From NCBI GenBank assembly GCA_029202385.1, contig CP119314.1:2482501-2546500 (forward strand): a stretch of DNA of 64,000 nt. Direction: 5' to 3'. The position numbers and the translations under genes were made by a program. The stretch comes from Candidatus Sphingomonas phytovorans (GTDB lineage: Bacteria; Pseudomonadota; Alphaproteobacteria; Sphingomonadales; Sphingomonadaceae). Shown one piece after another: positions 32,594 through 40,600 of this stretch. Numbering within the stretch: position 1 is the first letter of the stretch; every line of letters starts with the position of its first letter. The notes below the pieces were generated by a model. That model was not told the DNA's origin. It saw nothing but the letters and a program-made list of their open reading frames with translations, and made no database searches.

Positions 32594-34117
32594 ATGGAAA
32601 AGCGTCTCGCGTCCGCCCTTCTCGCAACCCTCATCCTGGCCGCGCCTGCCTTCGCGCGGGACGGCCGGGCGGGGCCATCGGAAAGGGCGGACGCGGGCAC
32701 GCCCTGGCGCGTGCTCAAGGGCGAGCTGACGCGCGCCAACTATGAGCGGTACACCGATGTCCCGTTCGACCTGCCCGCGGGGGTGTCGCGGATCACCATC
32801 CGCTTCACCTATGGCGGCAAGGAACAGCGTTCCGTCATCGACCTCGGGCTGCGCGACCCGCTGCGCTTCCGCGGCTGGAGCGGCGGCACGCGCGACCATA
32901 TGACGCTCAGCACCGAGGATGCGACGCCGGGCTATCTCCCCGGTCCGCTGCCCGCCGGACGGTGGAACCTGATCCTCGGCGCGCCCAACATCCGCGTGGG
33001 CGCGCGGGCACCGTACGAGGCGCGGATCTTCATCGACCGCGCGCCGACCGTGACCGAGTTCGCCAACGCCCCGATCGCTGCGAAGCCCGGCTGGTATCGC
33101 GGCGACCTTCACATGCACAGCGGCGACAGCGACGGCAGATGCAAGGCCCAGTCGGGCACGAGCATCCCCTGCCCCGTCTATCGCACCGTCGAGGCAGCAG
33201 CAGTGCGCGGTCTCGATTTCATCGCGCTGAGCGATCACAACACCACCGCGCACTATAATGCGCTGCGCGAATTGCAGGGTGCGTTCGACCGGCTGCTGCT
33301 GGTGCCGGGGCGCGAGATCACCACTTTCTGGGGCCATAGCAACGTCTTCGGCCCAACCGGCTTCCTCGATTTCCGCATGGCCGGCCCGACCTGGGACCAG
33401 GCGCGCAAATGGATCGACGCGGCTCATCGCGAAGGCGGAATCGTCTCGATCAACCATCCCGGCGCGCCATCCGGCGAGATCTGCATGGGCTGCGGCTGGC
33501 GCATCGATGGCCTGCCGGACGGCGCGGTGGATTCAGTCGAGGTCGTGAACGGCGGCACCATGCGGGAGACGCGATCGGCCGACAGCCAGTTCCAGGGGCT
33601 CGCTTACTGGACCGGACTGCTGAATACAGGCCGGCACGTGACAGGCATCGGCGGCAGCGACAGCCATGAGGCCGATCGCCCGGCGAACGAACCCGGCGCG
33701 ATCGGCAGCCCGACCACCGTCGTCCATATGTCTGAACTCTCGGTACGCGGATTCCTCTCGGGCATCCGCTCGGGCCGGGTCTTCATCGACGTCGAGGGTA
33801 CGAAGGACCGGTTGCTCGACCTGTCGGCCTCCAGCGGCACGCAGCATGCCGATATGGGCCAGACGCTGCGCCTGCGCGCCGGCGAGGCCGTTCGCCTCTC
33901 CGTCGACCTCAAGGGCGTACCGAGCGGAACGGTGCAGGTGATCGTCGACGGCAAGGCGGAGCCCGCCTATCGCGCTGCGTTCGACGCGAACCATCCCGTC
34001 TCGATCGCACCGTGGCACAGCGACGGGCACACCCATTGGATCCGCGCGGAGGTCCGCGACGACCGGGGGCGCCTGCTGCTGATCGGCAACCCGATCTATA
34101 TCGCGGCGGCGGGATAG
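32594..34117 (+). CDS. Secreted PHP-domain metallohydrolase (CehA/McbA-like)
   Basis: A 507-aa protein with a signal peptide (hydrophobic LASALLATLILAAPAFA, cleavage near AFARD). After a beta-rich N-terminal domain, a PHP domain begins at about residue 172 with GDLHMHSGDSDG, followed by IALSDHNTTAHYN, ITTFWGHSNVFG and GGSDSHEAD, all metal-ligand segments. A C-terminal beta domain completes it. Named relatives include carbaryl hydrolases CehA and McbA; most others are uncharacterised phosphoesterase-like enzymes. It starts 3 bases after the receptor stop, so it is co-transcribed. It may release or process the receptor's substrate in the periplasm. Confidence 0.88.
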   Translation: MEKRLASALLATLILAAPAFARDGRAGPSERADAGTPWRVLKGELTRANYERYTDVPFDLPAGVSRITIRFTYGGKEQRSVIDLGLRDPLRFRGWSGGTRDHMTLSTEDATPGYLPGPLPAGRWNLILGAPNIRVGARAPYEARIFIDRAPTVTEFANAPIAAKPGWYRGDLHMHSGDSDGRCKAQSGTSIPCPVYRTVEAAAVRGLDFIALSDHNTTAHYNALRELQGAFDRLLLVPGREITTFWGHSNVFGPTGFLDFRMAGPTWDQARKWIDAAHREGGIVSINHPGAPSGEICMGCGWRIDGLPDGAVDSVEVVNGGTMRETRSADSQFQGLAYWTGLLNTGRHVTGIGGSDSHEADRPANEPGAIGSPTTVVHMSELSVRGFLSGIRSGRVFIDVEGTKDRLLDLSASSGTQHADMGQTLRLRAGEAVRLSVDLKGVPSGTVQVIVDGKAEPAYRAAFDANHPVSIAPWHSDGHTHWIRAEVRDDRGRLLLIGNPIYIAAAG

Positions 34118-34510
34118 GGCAGCAGGGTTGCCTCCCTTGTTGCAACGATGAGAAGAACGATGAGAAGGAAGCGAGGCGCTGACGCCCACCATGATGCCGT
34201 TCTACGCGATGCGGCTTAGTGATTGAATCGAACGCGTGTTGGGAATGCCATGAGGGTTGCTGACATTCTCGGGCCCGGGCGGAAGCGGAATTCGCATTTT
34301 ACCATTTATTTTCAAATATATAGTTAGATACAATTACTCATAATCAACCTCGAAAGCAAAATGAGGCTGTTGCACTTGCGCCACCCCGGCGTTCGAGTGA
34401 GCTTGTGTTCCCCGGACACAGGCTTGGCTTGCCGAGAGGCAAGCCAAGCGCGCGCGGAACAAGTCCGGGTGACGGAGGAATGAAACTGATCGTACGCGGT
34501 TCTTGCCGGT
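34118..34510. other. Intergenic region between PHP gene and DUF3617 gene
   Basis: About 390 bases between convergent genes. A strongly AT-rich stretch lies at about 34296-34345, unlike its surroundings. A perfect hairpin at 34422-34449 is described separately. No gene was recognised. Confidence 0.5.
34422..34449. terminator. Perfect 12-bp hairpin with GAGA loop
   Basis: GCTTGGCTTGCC at 34422-34433 pairs with GGCAAGCCAAGC at 34438-34449 around a GAGA tetraloop. It lies 61 bases beyond the stop of the DUF3617 gene on the minus strand and probably ends that transcript, possibly also the one from the PHP gene. A T tract is missing. Confidence 0.6.
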
Positions 34511-35080
34511 CTAGCTGGTCTTCTTCGCGTCGCACTCGCCGACGCGCTTGCCGATGACCTGCGTCTTGGTATTGACCTTGCCGCCACCGGCCGCGCCGGG
34601 CATTGCGGGCATGTTCATCGAGGCATCGCTCGTCACGTCATAGCTGGTGCTGGCAAAATTGCCCGACATGGTGGCGCGCATCTCGCCCGGCCCAGCGGCG
34701 CCGCCCTTGCAGACCAGGGTAGCGTCCATCTTGCCATCGGACATCGAGAACTTCTCATACGTACAGTTCTGCGCGCCGCCAGCGAACATGTTCTCCGGCG
34801 GCTTGGCGACCATTTCCGGCGTGAGGCAACTCTCCACCGTCTGGCTTCCTGCCGCGCTCATCTGCTGTTTCATCGCCGCGCCCATTTGTGCGGGCATGCC
34901 CGGCGCATCGACCGAGAGGATCTTGATCGTGGTCTGCCATTTGCCTGGCTGGAGCTTCACGGCATCCTTCGTCACCGCAGCGACTTCGGCGACCGAAGCA
35001 TTCTCCGCCTTGACGCTTGATTGGGAATGGCAGGCGCCCAGAACAGCGATAGCGGGCAACAACATAACCAGATTCTTCAT
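34511..35080 (-). CDS. DUF3617 lipoprotein
   Basis: A 189-aa protein with a lipoprotein signal: basic start, hydrophobic stretch and lipobox LGAC with the acylated Cys at about residue 17. The rest matches DUF3617 proteins, with KLQPGKWQTTIKIL, a CLTPE segment containing a conserved Cys, and CTYEKFSMSDGKMDATLVC giving further Cys residues for disulfides. GGAGAAGG precedes ATG 35080. The function of the family is unknown; small periplasmic proteins of this type are common in sphingomonads. Confidence 0.88.
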   Translation of the reverse strand: MKNLVMLLPAIAVLGACHSQSSVKAENASVAEVAAVTKDAVKLQPGKWQTTIKILSVDAPGMPAQMGAAMKQQMSAAGSQTVESCLTPEMVAKPPENMFAGGAQNCTYEKFSMSDGKMDATLVCKGGAAGPGEMRATMSGNFASTSYDVTSDASMNMPAMPGAAGGGKVNTKTQVIGKRVGECDAKKTS

Positions 35081-35504
35081 GGCCTTCTCCCTTTGGCTTG
35101 GCACGACGGCACCCTGAGCAGGTGCCAGGTAAGCGAACGCGAAACGCATGACATCGCCTCGCTATCCACTGGGATTGCAAATTTCTGGCGGGTTATGACG
35201 AGAATGCTGGTGTCGCTTTCTTGATCGGCCGATGCGGGCGCGCCGCCGGACACGTCGACTACGAGGTGGTCTTGGTTGTGAGCCCGCCACGGGAGCGAGG
35301 ATCATAATGCTCAGACTGACCTGCTGCCCTGCAATCATGCCATTGGTAAGTTAGCTCGTGAGATGGAGACGAGCGATGCGGCGAGGCCGTTTTACCGAGG
35401 ATCAGATCATTAGAGCGGGATGACATTTGATTGATTCAAGGAGGATTCCCTTTGAGTTGATTTTCTGATTCAAGATGCTGGCTGGGGATTGGAGGCCAGC
35501 GAGC

Positions 35505-35897
35505 ATGGCGAAGCCCTATTCGATGGACCTGCGCGAGCGGGTTGTGGCGGCGGTGATTGAGGATGGGATGTCCCGCCATGCGGCGGCGGCGCGCTTTGGT
35601 GTGGCGGCGAGTTCGGCGATCAAATGGGTACAGCGCGTTCGCGAGACGGGCAGCGCATCCCCTGGCCAGATGGGCGGCCACAAGCCCAACATACTGTCCG
35701 GCCCCAATCGCGACTGGCTGCTGGAACGTGCCGCCACAGACTTCACGTTACGCGGCCTAGTGGCCGAGTTGGCGGAACGCGGGGTGAAGGTTGATTATGT
35801 TCAGGTCTGGCGCTTCATTCACGCCGAGGGGCTGAGCTTCAAAAAAAAGCGTGCTGCCCGCCGAACAGCTCCGCCCCGTGATCGCCCGGCGACGTGA
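35505..35897 (+). CDS. IS630 transposase, first frame
   Basis: A 130-aa product with the N-terminal helix-turn-helix of IS630 transposases: MAKPYSMDLRERVVAAVIED, then SRHAAAARFGVAASSAIKW. A second DNA-binding part, LRGLVAELAERGVKVDYVQV, follows. At 35841-35848 a run of eight A bases follows GLSF; reading on in this frame gives only a short Arg/Pro-rich tail. Slippage into the frame used by the next entry would join the catalytic domain. AGGC/GGAGG-like bases at 35491-35496 serve as ribosome site. Confidence 0.85.
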   Translation: MAKPYSMDLRERVVAAVIEDGMSRHAAAARFGVAASSAIKWVQRVRETGSASPGQMGGHKPNILSGPNRDWLLERAATDFTLRGLVAELAERGVKVDYVQVWRFIHAEGLSFKKKRAARRTAPPRDRPAT

Positions 35898-36447
35898 GCA
35901 GTGGAAGAAGTATCAAGGCCAGCTTGATCCGGCCCGTCTCGTCTTCATCGACGAGACGTGGGCGAAGACCAACATGGCACCGTTGCGCGGCTGGGCGCCG
36001 GTCGGGCAACGTCTCCATGCCAAGGTGCCCTATGGTCATTGGCGCACGATGACCTTCCTGGCGGCACTCCGCTGCGACCGCATCGATGCCCCTTGCGTGC
36101 TCGACCAGCCGGTCAACGGCCAGAGCTTCACCGACTATGTCGAGCAGTTCCTTGTGCCGACGCTCTCGCCTGGCGACGTCGTCATCATGGACAATCTGAG
36201 CAGCCACAAACGCCCCGCAATCCGCAGGGCGATCCGCGGTGCTGGCGCCAAGCTCCTGTTCCTGCCGCCATACAGCCCCGACCTCAATCCGATCGAGCAG
36301 GTCTTCGCCAAACTCAAGCATCTGATGCGCAAGGCCGCCGAGCGCACCCACGACGCAACATGGCGACGCATCGGCTCCCTGCTCGATACCTTCAGCCCCA
36401 CCGAATGCCGCAATTACCTGCTCAACGCCGGCTATGGATCAAGCTGA
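35851..36447 (+). CDS. IS630 transposase, catalytic frame (reached by frameshift)
   Basis: The frame is +1 relative to the first ORF and open from the A8 run. It gives 198 aa from the GTG at 35851, but is probably made as a fusion after slippage near 35842, producing SFKK followed by SVLPAEQLRP, the usual junction of the family. The DDE catalytic domain is visible: FIDETWAKTN (first Asp), VVIMDNLSSHK (second Asp) and YSPDLNPIEQVFAKLK (Glu). This supports a full-length active fusion unless the A run is a sequencing or mutational frameshift. Confidence 0.85.
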   Translation: MLPAEQLRPVIARRREQWKKYQGQLDPARLVFIDETWAKTNMAPLRGWAPVGQRLHAKVPYGHWRTMTFLAALRCDRIDAPCVLDQPVNGQSFTDYVEQFLVPTLSPGDVVIMDNLSSHKRPAIRRAIRGAGAKLLFLPPYSPDLNPIEQVFAKLKHLMRKAAERTHDATWRRIGSLLDTFSPTECRNYLLNAGYGSS

Positions 36448-36647
36448 TGTCATCCGACTCTAGCGTGCTGCGTGAGCACGAGGCTGGGGTGAAGACCGCC
36501 GAGCTGTGCCGAAAGCACGGCATCAGCGATGCGACGTTCTACAACTGGAAGGCGAAGTACGGCGGCGTGACCGTTTCAGAAGCGGCGCGGTTGCGGACGT
36601 TGGAAGACGAGAACCGGCGGCTGAAGGATCTGCTGGGGAAAAACTAA

Positions 36648-36799
36648 CCCGGTCTGCGGATCGCTACGCTGCGGTGGAGAAGCTGATGGCCGACCGCGGC
36701 TTCTGCGAGCGTCGCGCCTGCAGGCTGATCAGGGTCAACCGGTCGGCATGGCAATGTGAGCCGCTTGGCGGGAAGGACGATGCGCAGACAGCAACTTAG
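36648..36799 (+). pseudogene. Fragment of IS3-family orfB
   Basis: About 45 codons resembling the start of an IS3-type orfB: RYAAVEKLMADRGFCERRACRLIRV, then NRSAWQ. The DDE catalytic part is absent; the sequence stops at 36797-36799 and passes into unrelated DNA before the immunity-like gene. With the orfA fragment it is the left end of a decayed IS3 element. Confidence 0.75.
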
Positions 36800-36832
36800 C
36801 AGTGCCTGGGGGGCACTGCCTTTATCTGGCTT

Positions 36833-37231
36833 TCACGCCGCAACAGCTCTCCCCGGCGGTTCGGGCTTGCTTTCCGTCCAGTTCCAACCAGTGGCGTCAG
36901 CGATAGCGTCCTCAAAATCACACGATGCAGTAACAAAACGCCCCTCCTCTCGGAGGCGCTTGATCAGCGCCGCGACCCCAGACTGGAAGCCGGAGAGTTG
37001 ATCGGCAACCTGCTCCTCAGTTCCCAGCTCAACGTAATAGCGCGAGCATTCGATAAAGTCGTAGGGCCGCTTCTCCCGAGAACTCGGGTCAAAGTTCTCG
37101 TTGTCATATACAGGGTAATCTACCCTGATATCTGCGAAAGCGTCGGCTGCCGCGTCATCTAAAGCCGTTTCAACCCTCTCGATATCCTCGTCAGTATCGA
37201 CATACAGTTTGCAGTAGTACGGGTCTGGCAT
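36833..37231 (-). CDS. Small acidic protein, probable immunity to the giant toxin
   Basis: A 132-aa soluble protein rich in Asp and Glu (DTDEDIERVETALDDAAADAF near the N-terminus), with no signal peptide or membrane helix. I do not recognise a named family. The gene starts 8 bases after the stop of the 5711-aa YD-repeat gene on the same strand, the standard place for an immunity gene of a polymorphic toxin. Its acidic character would suit binding to a basic nucleotidyltransferase-type toxin tip. Part of it is AT-rich for this genome (26 G+C of 60 at 37081-37140), like the toxin tip, so the pair may have been acquired together. Confidence 0.65.
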   Translation of the reverse strand: MPDPYYCKLYVDTDEDIERVETALDDAAADAFADIRVDYPVYDNENFDPSSREKRPYDFIECSRYYVELGTEEQVADQLSGFQSGVAALIKRLREEGRFVTASCDFEDAIADATGWNWTESKPEPPGRAVAA

Positions 37232-37239
37232 GACGCCTC

Positions 37240-37680
37240 CTAAAATTTAAACGCGAGCGGCGTTTGAGGTCCATTATCGAACACTCCCCCGGCTCGGATC
37301 ACTGAAATCTGCACCTTGTTTTGCGGCACGTTCAAGGTGCGCGAGATCGTTGTCCGGACAGGTCGTAAACCGGCCTCACCGGTCTGTATTCTACCATCCC
37401 TAATCGCAATGTCTCTAGTCCGCGACAACGCGCTACCAGCTTTCGGATTCCCGAAGCTTTCAGCTATCAACTCATCAAATTTATTGGGTGACACGCGCAC
37501 TCCGAAGTCGAAGTCAGACGCAGCCTTCGCTGTACCGCCAGACCGCGAACCCATCACGAAAATATCGTCACCCAAGCCCAAATCGCCGACAGCGGCGCGT
37601 ACCTTGCCGGATATCACGTCAAAGGTTCGTGGACCTACGCCTTGCGGGATTTGCATCCCGAGGCGGGGGGCTCCGAACGC
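37240..37680 (-). other. Nucleotidyltransferase-like C-terminal toxin domain of the giant protein
   Basis: This is the final module, of about 145 residues. GS, ten residues, then DFD fits the GS-x10-DxD metal-binding signature of minimal nucleotidyltransferases, which transfer nucleotides to RNA or protein in several toxin systems. The usual third acidic residue on a later strand is not obvious: the matching strand reads NKVQISVIRAG. The DNA is unusually AT-rich here (27 G+C of 60 at 37441-37500), as expected for an exchangeable toxin tip. Activity and target are not known. Confidence 0.6.
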
Positions 37681-40600
37681 AGTACCCTCTGTGGCAACCA
37701 GTTCAGCCCGCGTCAGCGCATTGACACCACGTCCGAGGCCCTTCAGGCCGACGATCTCGAAGGTAGTGAGACTGGTGTTAAATACACCTTCACCCACCAA
37801 ATCATTCCGTCCAAACGTCACGCCGTCAATTATCTGGGCGGCACCCATTCCCAACTTTGGAACCAGTTCAAGCGTGCCTATCCCGAAGGCTAGCACCCGT
37901 TGAGCGTTACGTTGAGTTACAGTGGGGTCCAGAACCGTTCCAAAGGGTGCAACCTGCAAGCCCACGTCGCGCGCGAACCCAATTAGGCCGGATGCAATGG
38001 CCCGCCTGCCCTCGTCCGTTCCGAGCGCACCGAAGTTCTGAATAAACGCCCTGCTGACACCACCGAAGAAGGTCGCGGACGGGGCCTGTACCGAGGAGTC
38101 GCGGCTTGCCGCCACAGGCGGGGAGGCGGGCTGTTGCTGGCGCAGTGCCCACCGCTCTCCGGACTCGTCGGTCTGTTGTCCATATTGAGCAAAATACCGC
38201 CCCCACTGGTAGGTATTCATTGCCCCAATCAAGTCGCGATCTTGACGTCTAGCGACAACGACAATGTCTTTACCGGGTTGATCGACATCACCCTGCTGCG
38301 ACGATGCGCCAGATGCGTTGGCCAGCGCTGCGGGGACCGCCTTGGCGCTTCTTTTCGCCTCGCCAAGGAACGCTTTCTCACCCGGTGACATCTTGCCTGA
38401 GCTACGACCAATTCGGGCCACACCATCGGCCACGAGACTCCCAATGGTACTGCCGACCACATCCGGCAAAGTGGCGAGGACATTGTCCCCAAAACTCGAG
38501 CCGCTGACGAAGCTGCGTACAGCACCCCCCGCGACGGAGCCGGCAACGCCGGAAAGCGCTTGATTCGCGTAGAAGCCGACATTGCGCGCCGTATTCGAGT
38601 CGATCTTGTACGCGTCGGTTCCGACCTTGGCGTTGGCCAACGTCCGGTTGGCGATACCGACTGCGCCGCTCACCGCACCCGCAACAGCGACACCGGCCCA
38701 GTCGAACTTCTTCTGCAGCCCGGTCGCGACCGAAATGCCCTGGGTGACCACGTTGGTCGTAACCCCCTTGGCAACGTCGGTCAGGAATTTGCTACCGAAC
38801 GCCACCGACTTCCCGAATGTACTGCCCACTCCGCCACCGACGGCTCCCGATAGAGCGCCGAGCGCAACGCCCTTCCAGCTAAACTTGTCCTGGATACCCA
38901 AAGCGACCCCGACGCCCTGGCTTACGATGCTAGCCCCCGCACCCGCGATCGCACCGCCTATGACGGCCGCACCGACCGCGCCTATACTACCGGCGGCAGC
39001 CGCGCTGCCGCCAAGAATGGCGGTCAACCCTGTGGCATTCACTACCACGGCGCCGCCAGGGCCGAGAACCGCAGGCGAACCGATGATGGCGGGCCCCGCG
39101 ACCGCCGCGACCGCGACTGCGATCACTACGAGCAGGATCATGCCGAAGATACCGCAGCCATTCTTCTTGGGCGGAGGCGGTGCGGGCATGGTCGGCGCAG
39201 CCGGCAGGGTCGGCATGGCGTCGCCGATCGCCTCGCCGGGGTTGTAGACGCGGAAGGTCTCGCTGGTGTTGTGGAAGTTGGTGACCTTGTTGGGGATCGA
39301 CAGCGTCTGCCCGGCGACCAGCGTGGCATTCCCCGTCAGGCCGTTCGCGTCGGCGATCAGGTACCAGAGGTTGGCATCGCCCCACGCGGCCCGGGCGATC
39401 GATTGCAGCGTGTCGCCGTTCCGCGCGGTGTACATCGCCGCCACCGGACCCGGATAGCTCGCGTTGATTGGCTGGAAATTCTGGTCGAAATCGGCGCTTT
39501 CCACGGGCCGCCCGTTGCGGAACCCGCCCTTGTCGCGCGGCGCGTTGCGATCCAGCGCCAGTTCCTGCGCATAGTCGATCAGGCTCGGGCTGGGGCCGCT
39601 ATTGCCGACATCGCCGATGCGACGGCCGTCGAAATAATAATAGAGCTGCCGCGCCCCGAGCACATTGTTGATCTTCTCCTCGCGGACCAGCACCTGCCCA
39701 TAGGCGTCGTTGCGATAGGAGAGGACGCGGTTGGCCTGGGTATCGACGACCTGCTTCAGATGACCATTCTCATCGTAGCTGAGCCTGGAGAAGCCCGATG
39801 CCCATTGGCCCGTATTGGGGTTGCTCCGGTCAGTCGGGTCAACGCGGATGGCGAGTTGCTTCGCTTCATCCCACCATTCATAGCTGTAGACTGTCTCGGT
39901 CGTGACGGTCGACTTCACCAGGCTGCTATGGGTGATCACCCCCTGGTCGAGCCCCGTATAGCCGCTGCCGGCGACATAGGCCCTGTAGTCGTTGTGGATC
40001 GTCGTGATGACGTTGCCGTTCGCGGCATCGGTCTCGGTCTGGTCGGTGACCCGGTTGTTCCGGTCATAGGTCAAGGTGCGAGTAAAAGAGACGGCGCCAT
40101 CAGGCGCAAACTGGGTATAGCTCGTCACCCTGCCCAGCGCATCGTTGGTACGCCGCGCGCGCACCACGCCGGCGATGATCGTATCCTCGAGATAACCATC
40201 GGCGGTATAGGTGTAGGTCTCCACCTCCGAAGAACCCGCCGTTGTCGCCGTCTTGCGATTGCCCGCAGGATCATAGGTAAGGGCGACCCCGGCATTGCCG
40301 GCGACGATGTTCCCGCCCAACAGCGTGCCCATCGTCAGAACGAAGCGATTCATGCTGTCATATTTGTACCAATAGTCCTGGGTTCGCTCCGTCCCGTCGA
40401 CCCCGTCATTATAGATGCTCTTCACCTCGCGGCGATTGCCATTGGCGTCGTATTTATAGGTGATTTCCGCCTTGGCGTCCTTGAAACGCACCACGCGATT
40501 CAGTTCGTCATAGCTGACCGAGGCGTTCTGATAGATAATCGGCGACGCATCCGTGCTGTTATAGGTTTCGAGCGTGCGGTTTCCTTCATTGTCATACTGG

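Larger units (their letters stand above)
35411..36462 (+). mobile_element. IS630-family element with TA target duplication
   Basis: The element is about 1.05 kb and is bounded by TA at 35411-35412 and 36461-36462. The ends are inverted repeats: TAGAGCGGGATGACAT on the left and the complement of ATGTCATCCGACTCTA on the right, matching at 14 of 16 positions. IS630/Tc1 elements insert at TA and duplicate it, and the restored orfA frame of the host IS proves the point of entry. It carries a two-frame transposase. Both frames are otherwise intact, so the element may be functional. Confidence 0.9.
35376..36647 (+). pseudogene. IS3-family orfA, interrupted by IS630-type element
   Basis: The gene starts at ATG 35376 (MRRGRFTEDQII) and continues after the inserted element at about 36463 (SVLREHEAGVKTAELCRKHG, SDATFYNWKAKYGG, LEDENRRLKDLLGKN) to a stop at 36645-36647. 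Removing the insertion together with one TA copy restores the frame exactly. The end also appears shortened: a typical orfA of this group has an additional LADAMLDNAALK-like block between the two LKxLL segments, which is missing here. It is the N-terminal helix-turn-helix part of an IS3-type transposase, now inactive. Confidence 0.85.

Noticed and set aside
35081..35375. A prophage or integron attachment site before the IS3 fragment
   Set aside because: No integrase, tRNA or direct repeat pair was seen; the gap holds only the DUF3617 promoter region and the unrecognised left end of the IS3 remnant.
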